Positions 34,816-43,176 of a stretch of DNA of 43,176 nt are shown here, piece by piece. This DNA comes from an uncultured Flavobacterium sp. Lineage in GTDB: Bacteria; Bacteroidota; Bacteroidia; Flavobacteriales; Flavobacteriaceae. The translations under genes and the position numbers were made by a program. Numbering within the stretch: position 1 is the stretch's first letter; the number at the start of each line of letters is the position of its first letter. Under the pieces are notes generated by a model that was given only the letters and a program-made list of their open reading frames with translations, was not told the DNA's origin and did no database searches. Location: contig CAJXRR010000002.1 in NCBI GenBank assembly GCA_913060575.1, positions 1-43,176 of the forward strand, written 5' to 3'.

Positions 34816-37197
34816 ATGAAAAAAATAGTTGTTCTTTTTACAGTATTTTTAATTAGTCAATCAGTTTTTACACAGAATTCTGACAGAAAATACGTGTCTC
34901 ACTCAGATGAAGGCGGAGTATTTAAAGTAGTTACCAATGATGGTCAATACATTTTTCAAGTCTTTTCTTCTTCTATCATACAAACTTCTTTTATACCTAA
35001 AGAGGAAACACAAGATAAAAAATCACATGCTGTTGTGATGATTCCACATAAGATAAAAACAAATTACTCATTTAAAGGAGATACCATTATGTATGCAACT
35101 AATGGAGTTGCAGTCTCTATTACCACAGTTCCTTTTAAAGTATCTTATACATATAAAGGAAAAAAAATTATCTCTGAAAAAAGAGGGTATCAAAAACTAG
35201 AGAGCTCTGAAACCATTGAATTTAATCTAAACAAAGATGAAGTGTTGTATGGTGGAGGAGCGAGAGCTTTAGGAATGAACAGAAGAGGAAATAGACTTTC
35301 ATTGTATAACAAAGCGCATTATGGGTATGAAACCCGTTCAGAGTTGATGAATTTCACATTACCAATTGTTGTTTCTTCTGAGATGTATATGATTCATTTC
35401 GATAATGCTCCCATTGGATACTTAGATTTAGATAGTAAAAAAGACAATACACTAACGTATGAAACCATTTCAGGAAGAAAAACCTATCAAGTAATTGTAG
35501 GTGATTCTTGGTTCAATATTTTAGATAATTATACCGATCTAACAGGAAAACAACCTTTACCACCTCGTTGGGTATTTGGAAATTTTTCAAGCAGATTTGG
35601 ATATCATAGTCAAGAAGAAACAGAAAACACCATTGCTAAATTTAAAGAGGATAAGATTCCAGTTGATGCAATCATATTGGATTTATACTGGTTCGGAAAA
35701 ACAGTTAAAGGAACCATGGGAAATTTAGCTGTTGACAAAGATTCTTTTCCAGACATGAAAGGAATGGTTTCTAGATTAAAAGATAAAGGGGTAAAAACAG
35801 TTTTAATTACGGAACCATTTGTTTTAACAACTTCAAATCGTTGGGAAGAAGCTGTTAAGAAAGAGGTGTTAGCAAAAGATTCTCTAGGGAATCCATTTAA
35901 ATACGATTTCTATTTTGGAAATACAGGATTAATAGACATCTACAATCCCAAAGGAGAACAATGGTTTTGGAATCGTTACAAAGAAATTATTGATTTAGGT
36001 GTTAAAGGAATGTGGGGAGATCTAGGCGAGCCAGAAGTACATCCATCAAAATTAATACACGCAACAGGAACAGCCGATGAAGTTCACAATATTTACGGGC
36101 ATGATTGGGCAAGACTCGTTTTTGAAGGTTATCAAAGAGAGTATCCTAAGGATCGACCTTTTATTTTAATGAGAGCTGGTTACTCAGGGTCTCAAAGATA
36201 TGGACTCATTCCTTGGTCTGGCGATGTGAGTAGAAGTTGGGGAGGATTGCAATCTCAACCAGAAATTTCTTTACAAATGGGAATGCAAGGAATTGGATAT
36301 ATGCATTCTGATTTAGGTGGATTTGCTGGAGCAAATTTAGATGATGAACTTTATACACGTTGGTTACAATACGGAGTTTTTCAACCTATTTTTAGACCAC
36401 ACGCGCAAGAAGATGTTCCAAGTGAGCCTGTTTTTAGATCTAAAAAAGCCAAAGCTTTAGCGAAAGCAGCTATAGAATTACGCTATAAATTATTACCCTA
36501 CAACTACAATATTGCCTATCAAAACAGTCATGATGGAACTCCATTAATGCGTCCATTATTATTTGAAGAGCCGACAAAAAAACAACTAAATTCTTTGTCT
36601 TCAACGTATTTATGGGGTCATGACTTTTTGATTACACCTATTTTAAAACCTGAAGAAACTCAGGTAGAAGTTTATTTTCCTGAAAATAATATTTGGTTCG
36701 ACTTTTATTCTGATGAACGAATTGAAGGAGGTCAAACAAATACAGTTTTTACCAATGAAATATCAATTCCAACCTATGTGAGAGCTGGAGCTTTTATTTT
36801 AATGGCAAAACCGATGCAGACTACTGAAGAATATAAGGCTTCAGAGTTTGTATTGCATTACTATCATGATACTAGTATTTTAGAAAGTGAAAGAGAATAT
36901 TATAATGACGATGGAAAAACACCCAAAGCCTTTGAAAAAGGAATTTTTGAAATGCTAGAATTTGAAGCTGAGGTAGATAAAAAATGGTTGGAAATCGATT
37001 TTGAAGCCGAAATAGGTGAAAATTATCAATCTTCAGACAAACAAATTCAATTGATAGTTCATAATGTAAATTGGACACCAAAAATGGTAAAATTGAACGG
37101 TAAGAAAATTGTTGTCAAAAAGGAAGCAAATACGTTAATTATTCCTGTGCAATGGAATACGAATAAAGAAGTGAAAATTAAAATTTCATTAAAATAA
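34816..37197 (+). CDS. GH31 alpha-glucosidase or 4-alpha-glucosyltransferase
   Basis: A retaining GH31 enzyme acting on the non-reducing end of alpha-glucans, exported by a signal peptide (residues 1-20, SQSVFTQ) with no lipobox, so probably soluble periplasmic. The 793-residue protein has an N-terminal beta-domain (EVLYGGGARALGMNRRG) and the barrel opening PPRWVFGNFSSRFGYHSQEE. The nucleophile is predicted at D402 (GMWGDLGEPEVHP) and the acid/base at D470 (PWSGDVSRSWGGL). FQPIFRPHAQEDVPSEP follows, then distal beta-domains. The GDLGEPE form differs from the common WNDMNE of alpha-glucosidases and resembles, from memory, the transglucosylase Agd31B of Cellvibrio. So transfer instead of hydrolysis is a real option. 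Confidence 0.9.
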   Translation: MKKIVVLFTVFLISQSVFTQNSDRKYVSHSDEGGVFKVVTNDGQYIFQVFSSSIIQTSFIPKEETQDKKSHAVVMIPHKIKTNYSFKGDTIMYATNGVAVSITTVPFKVSYTYKGKKIISEKRGYQKLESSETIEFNLNKDEVLYGGGARALGMNRRGNRLSLYNKAHYGYETRSELMNFTLPIVVSSEMYMIHFDNAPIGYLDLDSKKDNTLTYETISGRKTYQVIVGDSWFNILDNYTDLTGKQPLPPRWVFGNFSSRFGYHSQEETENTIAKFKEDKIPVDAIILDLYWFGKTVKGTMGNLAVDKDSFPDMKGMVSRLKDKGVKTVLITEPFVLTTSNRWEEAVKKEVLAKDSLGNPFKYDFYFGNTGLIDIYNPKGEQWFWNRYKEIIDLGVKGMWGDLGEPEVHPSKLIHATGTADEVHNIYGHDWARLVFEGYQREYPKDRPFILMRAGYSGSQRYGLIPWSGDVSRSWGGLQSQPEISLQMGMQGIGYMHSDLGGFAGANLDDELYTRWLQYGVFQPIFRPHAQEDVPSEPVFRSKKAKALAKAAIELRYKLLPYNYNIAYQNSHDGTPLMRPLLFEEPTKKQLNSLSSTYLWGHDFLITPILKPEETQVEVYFPENNIWFDFYSDERIEGGQTNTVFTNEISIPTYVRAGAFILMAKPMQTTEEYKASEFVLHYYHDTSILESEREYYNDDGKTPKAFEKGIFEMLEFEAEVDKKWLEIDFEAEIGENYQSSDKQIQLIVHNVNWTPKMVKLNGKKIVVKKEANTLIIPVQWNTNKEVKIKISLK

Positions 37198-37202
37198 GTC
37201 AG

Positions 37203-39074
37203 ATGAACACGAAGAATACACTTTTATATTTATTGGTTTTTTCTGTGTTGTTTGGTTGTCAGACAGATAAAAAAACCGAAGGAATAATAGTTAAAGAGAA
37301 AATTCAAAAGAAAGTAGTATATCAGGTTTTTACAAGATTATTTGGAAATACAAATACCACTAATAAACCTTGGGGAACTATTGAAGAAAATGGTGTTGGT
37401 AAGTTTGCAGATTTTACAGACAAAGCTTTAAGAGAAATCAAAGACTTAGGAGTCACTCACATTTGGTACACTGGAGTTCCACATCATGATGTGATTCGTG
37501 ATTATACAAAATATGGAATTTCAAATGACGATCCAGATGTTGTAAAAGGACGTGCAGGATCTCCTTATGCAGTTAAAGATTATTACAATGTAAATCCTGA
37601 TTTAGCCATCGATCCCGCACATCGTTTACATGAATTTGAAGCTTTAATCGATAGAACTCACAAAGTAGGATTGAAATTGTTAATTGATATTGTGCCCAAT
37701 CATGTTGCAAGAAACTATGAGGGATTGACCAATCCAAAAGGAGTCCGAGATTTTGGAGCAGATGATAATAAACAGGTTGTTTATGACGTTAATAATAATT
37801 TTTATTACAACCCAGGAAAACCTTTTGAGGTTCCAGATTTTTTAAATAGTTACTTGCCTTTAGGTGGTGAAAAACATCTGATGTCAGATCAAAAATTTAA
37901 TGAGAATCCAGCTAAATGGACAGGAAATGGCTCACGTGCCTCTAAGCCTCATTTTTATGATTGGTATGAAACTGTAAAAGTAAATTATGGGATTAGTCCT
38001 GAAGGAAGAAAAGATTTTGATGAATTACCAGAAGGATTTGAAAACGAAGATTACAAAAAACACTACAATTTTTGGAAAGATAAAACTGTACCAAGCTCTT
38101 GGATAAAGTTTAAAGATATTGCTCATTATTGGATAGATAAAGGTGTAGATGGTTTTCGTTATGATATGGCAGAAATGGTTCCGGTTGAATTTTGGAGTTT
38201 TATGAATTCATCCATCAAAATGAAGAATCCAAATGCATTTTTGTTGGCGGAAGTTTACAATCCAAAAGAATATAGAAATTATATTAAAAAAGGTAAAATG
38301 GATTACTTGTATGACAAAGTTCAGTTATATGATACCATTAAACATATAATGCAAGGTCATGGTTTAACAGATAATATTCCTCCGATACAAGAAGATTTAA
38401 AAGACATAGAGCATCATATGTTACACTTTTTAGAGAATCATGACGAACAAAGAATTGCGAGTCCAGATTTTGCAGGAAATGCTTTAATTGGAAAACCGGC
38501 TATGGTGGTTTCTACCACAATTAGCTCAGCTCCAACAATGATTTATTTTGGTCAAGAATTTGGTGAACCTGGAGCTGAAGATGCCGGATTTGGAACACCG
38601 ACAAGAACTTCTATTTTCGATTATATTGGCGTGCCTAGTCTTCAACGTTGGGTTAATAACAAACAGTTTGATGGAGGTCAATCAACCAAAGAAGAATTAC
38701 AATTAAGAGACTTTTACAAACGCTTGTTAAACTTCACGATTAACAGTGAAGCTTTGATGGGAGCATACGAAGATATTCATCAATTTAATAGAGAAAGGAC
38801 ACTCAATTATAATTCAAAAATAGTATCATTTGCTCGTTGGTCAGAGAATGAAAAGCTGATAATTATCTCAAATTTTGATGCCGTTGGTCATCATAGATTT
38901 GTATTAGAAATCCCTTCAAAAATCATTAAAAGATGGAGTTTAAGCGATGGTAAATATCAACTAAAAGATGCTTTGTATAATAAAGTCTCGTATACATTGA
39001 ATGTAGCTGATTCAAAAGGATTCATAACAATTAAAATGAAGCCCCTAGAGTCTTTTATACTTCAACTACAATAA
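37203..39074 (+). CDS. GH13 alpha-amylase-family lipoprotein of uncertain subfamily
   Basis: A 623-residue GH13 enzyme with lipoprotein signal (SVLFG|C19, then QTDKK; periplasm-facing type). The barrel opens VVYQVFTRLFGN. Region I is IDIVPNHVARN, the nucleophile D321 (GVDGFRYD), the acid E350 (FLLAEVYNP) and D414 (LENHDEQR), all in order. A long insertion between region I and the nucleophile strand (about residues 170-300, with FYYNPGKPFEVPDFLNSY and SKPHFYDWYETVKVNYG) is unlike the neopullulanase and MalS-like neighbours. It may shape a distinct substrate site. The product is probably small maltooligosaccharides, but I cannot assign a subfamily. It sits 5 nt after GH31 and 17 nt before GH97. 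Confidence 0.88.
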   Translation: MNTKNTLLYLLVFSVLFGCQTDKKTEGIIVKEKIQKKVVYQVFTRLFGNTNTTNKPWGTIEENGVGKFADFTDKALREIKDLGVTHIWYTGVPHHDVIRDYTKYGISNDDPDVVKGRAGSPYAVKDYYNVNPDLAIDPAHRLHEFEALIDRTHKVGLKLLIDIVPNHVARNYEGLTNPKGVRDFGADDNKQVVYDVNNNFYYNPGKPFEVPDFLNSYLPLGGEKHLMSDQKFNENPAKWTGNGSRASKPHFYDWYETVKVNYGISPEGRKDFDELPEGFENEDYKKHYNFWKDKTVPSSWIKFKDIAHYWIDKGVDGFRYDMAEMVPVEFWSFMNSSIKMKNPNAFLLAEVYNPKEYRNYIKKGKMDYLYDKVQLYDTIKHIMQGHGLTDNIPPIQEDLKDIEHHMLHFLENHDEQRIASPDFAGNALIGKPAMVVSTTISSAPTMIYFGQEFGEPGAEDAGFGTPTRTSIFDYIGVPSLQRWVNNKQFDGGQSTKEELQLRDFYKRLLNFTINSEALMGAYEDIHQFNRERTLNYNSKIVSFARWSENEKLIIISNFDAVGHHRFVLEIPSKIIKRWSLSDGKYQLKDALYNKVSYTLNVADSKGFITIKMKPLESFILQLQ

Positions 39075-39091
39075 TTTAAAACTATAAAATC

Positions 39092-41209
39092 ATGAACAAT
39101 AAACTTCTTGGAGGGCTATTTTTTTTATGCCTAATGTTATTTTCTTGTTCTGTAAAACAAGATGTAAATATAGCTTCTCCAGATAGTAATATTCAACTAA
39201 GCTTTACATTGGATAATACTGGAAAACCGCACTATGAAGTTTTTTTTAAGAATAAAAAAATCCTAAAAAAATCTTCATTAGGGTTTGATTTTCAAGATAA
39301 AAAGTCTTTTGAAGATCATTTTGAAATGATCAAATCTTCTAAACAAAAATTTAATGAAACGTGGAAAATGCCATGGGGAGAACAGGCGGAGGTTGTTAAT
39401 GATTACAACGAATTAAAACTAGAGCTTCAAGAAAAATCAGCATTAAAAAGAAAATTAAATATCATTTTTAAAATCTATAATGATGGAGTTGGTTTTCGCT
39501 ATGAATTTCCAAAACAAGACAATCTTAAAGAGGTTTTAATTACAGAAGAAAATACAGAGTTTAATCTAACTGAAGATTATAAAACTTTCTGGACTCCTGG
39601 AGATTGGGATATTTATGAGCATTTATACAGCACCACTAAATTGTCAGAAATTGATGCAAAATCATACATCCCTAAAACGAACTTAGCACAATCCTACATA
39701 TCTGAAAACTCTGTAAATACTCCAGTTACTATGGTAGGAGAGGATGGTGTTCATGTAAGTTTTCATGAAGCGGCTTTAGTAGATTATGCCGGAATGACAT
39801 TAAAAGTTGATACCTTAAATTTAGGTTTAAAGAGTAGCTTGGTTGGGTCAAAAAATACAGTTTATAAAGTAAAAAAAACACTTCCATTTCATACTCCTTG
39901 GCGTACGATTCAAATTACAGATAACGCACCAGATTTAATAGCATCTAATCTAATTGTTAATTTAAATGAACCTAATAAATTAGGAGATGTTTCTTGGTTT
40001 ACACCTATGAAATATACAGGTGTTTGGTGGGAAATGCATTTAGGGAAATCTTCTTGGGATTACGGAATGGAAATGGAAGATGGAGTATGGAAAGATACAG
40101 GAAAAGCTCATGGAAAACATGGAGCCACAACAGAAAATGTAAAACAATTTATTGATTTTTCATCAAAAAATAATATTGGAGGTGTTTTAGTAGAAGGTTG
40201 GAATACGGGCTGGGAACGTTGGATTGGTTTTGAGGAAAGAGAAGGTGTGTTTGATTTTTTAACACCTTATCCAGATTACAATTTGGATGAAATAACGGCT
40301 TATGCAAAAGAAAAAGGAGTTCAAATTATAATGCATCATGAAACATCAGCAGCAACAGCTACGTATGAAAAACAACAAGATGCTGCCTATGCATTAATGC
40401 AGAAACACGGTATGCATGCCGTTAAATCTGGATATGTAGGTAAGATTTTACCAAAAGGAGAATATCATCACGGACAATACATGGTAAATCAGTATAACAA
40501 CGCAGCTATAAAAGCAGCGAAATATCAAGTTGCAGTTAATGCGCATGAGCCCATAAAAGCAACAGGATTAAGAAGAACCTATCCAAATATTATTTCTAGA
40601 GAAGGGTTACGTGGACAAGAATTTAATGCTTGGTCACAAGATGGAGGAAACCCTCCAGAACATCTATCTATTGTAGCTTTTACTAGAATGTTAGCGGGTC
40701 CAATTGATTTTACTCCAGGAATTTTTAACATCAAATTTGATCAATATAAGAAAGATAATCAAGTCAATACAACATTAGCGCATCAACTAGCTTTGTATGT
40801 TGTTATTTATAGTCCGGTACAAATGGCGGCAGATTTGGTAGAACATTATGAAGCAAATCCAGCACCATTTCAATTTATTAAAGATGTTGGAGTAGATTGG
40901 GAAAAAACAGATGTTTTAAATGGAGAAGTTGGAGATTTTGTCACCATAGCAAGAAAAGAACGAAACACTGGAAACTGGTTTTTAGGAGCCATTACAGATG
41001 AAAACTCAAGAACCATTAATATCAATTTTGATTTTCTAGATACAGACACAAATTACGAAGCGATTCTTTATAAAGACGGAGAAAATGCACATTGGAACAC
41101 CAATCCGTTAGATCTAAAAATAGAAAAAATTGAAATAACAAACCAATCAAAATTAACATTGAAATTAGCAGAAGGTGGTGGTTTGGCAATTAGTATCATA
41201 AAAAAGTAA
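39092..41209 (+). CDS. susB: GH97 alpha-glucosidase (SusB-like)
   Basis: A calcium-dependent exo-alpha-glucosidase releasing glucose from maltooligosaccharides, in the periplasm as a lipoprotein (LMLFS|C19). The 705-residue length is close to Bacteroides SusB. The N-terminal super-sandwich starts with SPDSNIQLSFTLDNTGKPHYEV. The barrel contains IIMHHETSA (E417), VNAHEPIKATGLRRTYPN (E486) and GLRGQEFNAW (E510). The spacing 417/486/510 equals that of SusB E439, E508 and E532 as I recall them, which marks the inverting branch of GH97 instead of the retaining galactosidase branch. It starts 17 nt after the GH13 and ends 6 nt before the last GH13. Confidence 0.93.
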   Translation: MNNKLLGGLFFLCLMLFSCSVKQDVNIASPDSNIQLSFTLDNTGKPHYEVFFKNKKILKKSSLGFDFQDKKSFEDHFEMIKSSKQKFNETWKMPWGEQAEVVNDYNELKLELQEKSALKRKLNIIFKIYNDGVGFRYEFPKQDNLKEVLITEENTEFNLTEDYKTFWTPGDWDIYEHLYSTTKLSEIDAKSYIPKTNLAQSYISENSVNTPVTMVGEDGVHVSFHEAALVDYAGMTLKVDTLNLGLKSSLVGSKNTVYKVKKTLPFHTPWRTIQITDNAPDLIASNLIVNLNEPNKLGDVSWFTPMKYTGVWWEMHLGKSSWDYGMEMEDGVWKDTGKAHGKHGATTENVKQFIDFSSKNNIGGVLVEGWNTGWERWIGFEEREGVFDFLTPYPDYNLDEITAYAKEKGVQIIMHHETSAATATYEKQQDAAYALMQKHGMHAVKSGYVGKILPKGEYHHGQYMVNQYNNAAIKAAKYQVAVNAHEPIKATGLRRTYPNIISREGLRGQEFNAWSQDGGNPPEHLSIVAFTRMLAGPIDFTPGIFNIKFDQYKKDNQVNTTLAHQLALYVVIYSPVQMAADLVEHYEANPAPFQFIKDVGVDWEKTDVLNGEVGDFVTIARKERNTGNWFLGAITDENSRTININFDFLDTDTNYEAILYKDGENAHWNTNPLDLKIEKIEITNQSKLTLKLAEGGGLAISIIKK

Positions 41210-41215
41210 CAACAA

Positions 41216-42853
41216 ATGAAAAAAATAGTTAGCCTATTATTTATAGCAATCGCTTTTATCAATTGCGAAAATAAACCATCAAAAAAATTCGTTTGGCAAG
41301 GAGCCAATGTATATTTTTTACTGACAGATCGATTTAATAATGGAGATACTTCTAATGATATTAATTTTGAAAGAACTAAAGAAACTGGAAAGTTGCGTGG
41401 TTTTGAAGGAGGAGACATAAAAGGGATTACTCAAAAGATTAAAGAAGGATATTTTACAGACCTAGGAATTAACGCCATTTGGATGACACCGATTGTGGAA
41501 CAAATTCATGATGGAACTGATGAAGGAACTGGACTTTCTTATGGTTTTCATGGATATTGGGCAAGCGATTGGACTGCCATAGATCCAAATTACGGAACTA
41601 AAGAAGATTTAAAAGAATTGGTAGATATCGCCCATAAAAAAGGTATTCGAATACTTTTAGATGCCGTGATCAATCATACGGGTCCCGTAACAGAGAAAGA
41701 TCCTGTTTGGCCTTCAGATTGGGTGAGAACAGCACCACAATGTACTTATGATAATTATCAAAATACCGTAACCTGTACTTTGGTCGAGAATTTACCAGAC
41801 ATTAAAACAGAAAGTAATGAAAATGTAGAATTGCCACCACATTTGGTAGCTAAATGGAAATCAGAAGGACGTTACGAAAAAGAAGTGAAAGAATTAGATG
41901 ACTTTTTTAAACGAACAGGTCATCCAAGAGCTCCTCGCTTTTATATCATGAAATGGTTGACCGATTATATCACCGAATTTGGAATTGATGGATACCGAGT
42001 TGACACGGTAAAGCACACTGAAGAATTTGTTTGGCAAGAATTTAAAACGGCCTGTGATGATGCTTTTGAGCAATACAAAAAAAACAATCCTAAGAAAGTA
42101 TTAGATAACAACGATTTCTATCTTGTAGGAGAGGTTTATAACTATGCCATTTCTCACGGAAAAGCATTCGATTTTGGGGATAAAAAAGTCAATTATTTCG
42201 ATAAAGCATTCAATAGTTTAATCAATTTTGAGCTCAAATGGAACGTAAAACAAATGAAAACTCAAGCAGTTTTTAATAAGTATGACAGTATTTTAAATTC
42301 AGAAATGAAAGGTTATGGGGTCTTAAACTACATGACGTCTCATGATGATGGTCAGCCTTTTGATGCTAAAAGAGAGTTGCCTTTTAAAACAGCCACCATG
42401 TTATTGTTAACTCCCGGAAATTCACAAGTTTATTATGGAGATGAATCAGCAAGGGATTTAATTATCGAAGGAACAATTGGCGATGCTACTTTAAGATCCT
42501 TGATGAATTGGAGTGATATTGCTAACAATACTAAAACTAAAGAAATACTAAGCCATTGGCAAAAATTAGGAAAGTTTAGAGTTAACCACCCTTCAGTTGG
42601 CGCAGGAAAACATCAAATGATAACTAAAACTCCTTATGTGTTTTCTAGAATGTATAATAAAGAAGAGTATTCTGATGCTGTAGTTATCGGACTAGAACTA
42701 CCCAAAGGACAAAAAACAATGGAAGTTGCAAGTATTTTTAAAGATGGAGAAACTATTCTTGATGCCTATTCAGGGAAAGAAGCTATTGTTAAAAAAGGTA
42801 AATTGACACTAATAACGGAACACACAATCGTTCTTTTAGAGAAAAAAGAATAG
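41216..42853 (+). CDS. GH13 periplasmic alpha-amylase-family lipoprotein
   Basis: The last gene of the operon, 545 residues. The lipoprotein signal ends AFIN|C17 (ENKPSKK). The barrel opens GANVYFLLTDRFNNGDTSND, a calcium-binding start seen in many alpha-amylases. GYWASDWTAIDPNYGT, region I LDAVINHTG, nucleophile D263 (GYRVD), acid E306 (LVGEVYN) and D377 (TSHDDGQP) follow in order. A Cys pair (APQCTYDN, TVTCTLVE) in the insertion after region I could form a disulfide, resembling the periplasmic MalS type. It probably makes short maltooligosaccharides for GH97 and GH31. A hairpin follows directly. Confidence 0.9.
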   Translation: MKKIVSLLFIAIAFINCENKPSKKFVWQGANVYFLLTDRFNNGDTSNDINFERTKETGKLRGFEGGDIKGITQKIKEGYFTDLGINAIWMTPIVEQIHDGTDEGTGLSYGFHGYWASDWTAIDPNYGTKEDLKELVDIAHKKGIRILLDAVINHTGPVTEKDPVWPSDWVRTAPQCTYDNYQNTVTCTLVENLPDIKTESNENVELPPHLVAKWKSEGRYEKEVKELDDFFKRTGHPRAPRFYIMKWLTDYITEFGIDGYRVDTVKHTEEFVWQEFKTACDDAFEQYKKNNPKKVLDNNDFYLVGEVYNYAISHGKAFDFGDKKVNYFDKAFNSLINFELKWNVKQMKTQAVFNKYDSILNSEMKGYGVLNYMTSHDDGQPFDAKRELPFKTATMLLLTPGNSQVYYGDESARDLIIEGTIGDATLRSLMNWSDIANNTKTKEILSHWQKLGKFRVNHPSVGAGKHQMITKTPYVFSRMYNKEEYSDAVVIGLELPKGQKTMEVASIFKDGETILDAYSGKEAIVKKGKLTLITEHTIVLLEKKE

Positions 42854-42897
42854 AGCTTTCTATTATTTTTATTGAATAAAGAGCTCTTATGCTTTTT
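42852..42897 (+). terminator. Probable terminator of the glucan operon
   Basis: agagctttctatt pairs with aataaagagctct (13-bp stem with one G-T pair and one mismatch), with a 10-nt loop, and a T-run (cttttt) shortly after. The stem begins within the stop codon of the last GH13 gene. Confidence 0.55.
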
Positions 42898-42914
42898 ACA
42901 AACTTTAAACCAAA

Positions 42915-42947
42915 CAAAAAATCCAGCCTATTTTCATAAGTTGGATT
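42915..42947 (-). terminator. Possible terminator of the minus-strand gene at the right edge
   Basis: Read on the minus strand, aatcca / tggatt arms (extended by a G-T and a few more pairs) form a hairpin followed by tttttg. It lies about 110 nt after the stop of the partial gene at 43058. Confidence 0.4.
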
Positions 42948-43057
42948 ACTTTTGCTCCCCCTCTTATGTCACTATCGAACCGTTATGGTTTAATAATTAA
43001 AGAGTTGGATGTTTTCAAGACCCTTGTTAAACATCGAAACTTTATGTTTTAGGATTA

Positions 43058-43174
43058 TTAATCCTTTAAAATTTCTTTAGCTCTACCATCTTGATCAATT
43101 TCCCAAGTGCTTTTAATTCCATCACCATCACTATCATTTATTGAGATTGCTCTTACCTTAAAGCCAGTATTATT
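43058..43174 (-). CDS. C-terminal end of an unrecognised protein with an Asp-rich metal-binding-like loop (partial)
   Basis: Only the last 38 residues are in the window and the ORF runs open through the right edge, so it is too short for the ORF track. The peptide reads NNTGFKVRAISIN followed by DSDGDGIKSTWEIDQDG and ends KEILKD before a taa stop. The DSDGDGI loop resembles calcium-binding EF-hand or thrombospondin type 3 repeats common in exported Bacteroidetes proteins. No family can be assigned from this piece. It is convergent with the glucan operon. Confidence 0.6.
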   Translation of the reverse strand, partial: NNTGFKVRAISINDSDGDGIKSTWEIDQDGRAKEILKD

Positions 43175-43176
43175 AG

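Noticed and set aside
16139-42853. A wholly new polysaccharide system
   Set aside because: All enzymes fall in known alpha-glucan families (GH13, GH31, GH65, GH97, SusC-F), so this is a variant Sus-type locus; only specific parts are listed as unusual.

Overview
The window is AT-rich DNA from a member of the Bacteroidetes, most likely a marine Flavobacteriaceae. The signs are SprA and a type IX secretion (T9SS) sorting domain, SusC/SusD-type uptake proteins, a TTG-N18-TAnnTTTG promoter, and almost no Shine-Dalgarno sequences. The left edge is a contig end: bases 1-45 are Illumina Nextera adapter plus i5 index, not genome. Real sequence starts at 46, inside a truncated GH13 sucrose-phosphorylase-like gene. 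The right edge cuts a minus-strand gene. No rRNA, tRNA, CRISPR array or insertion sequence was seen, and no gene-free stretch exceeds about 240 bases.

Region 1 (46-16057, all plus strand) is core and gliding/secretion DNA. It holds the sucrose-phosphorylase fragment, malic enzyme (maeB), ruvA, the giant T9SS/gliding translocon gene sprA, gcvH, a VanZ-like gene overlapping gcvH, two tandem TonB genes, a sugar N-acetyltransferase, and a RemB-like gene whose N-terminus resembles the TonB C-terminal domain. A perfect palindromic terminator at 16078-16111 separates this block from the next.

Region 2 (16139-26155, minus strand) is the outer-membrane half of an alpha-glucan (starch/glycogen) utilization locus. 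Transcription order is susC, susD, a SusE-like and a SusF-like starch-binding lipoprotein, a hairpin with a T-run, then a large GH13 alpha-amylase with a T9SS sorting domain.

Region 3 (26156-26391) is the divergent control region. It carries two copies of a near-palindromic LacI-type operator set 41 bp apart.

Region 4 (26392-42853, plus strand) encodes a LacI-family regulator, an MFS maltose-type transporter, beta-phosphoglucomutase, GH65 maltose phosphorylase, a neopullulanase-like GH13, an alpha/beta-hydrolase esterase, GH31, a second GH13, GH97 (SusB-like) and a third GH13. From the transporter on the genes are nearly contiguous, so they look like one operon.

Inferred scheme: the T9SS amylase and SusE/F act at the surface and SusCD imports oligosaccharides. 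Periplasmic GH13/GH31/GH97 enzymes trim them to maltose and glucose. The MFS carrier brings maltose into the cytoplasm, where GH65 and beta-phosphoglucomutase convert it to glucose and glucose 6-phosphate. The LacI-type protein probably senses a sugar and controls both arms. This is a Sus-like locus with a phosphorolytic cytoplasmic branch and LacI control instead of SusR. The families are known; the less-explained parts are the paired operators, the hairpin before the amylase, the esterase, the GH31 motif and the TonB/RemB cluster.
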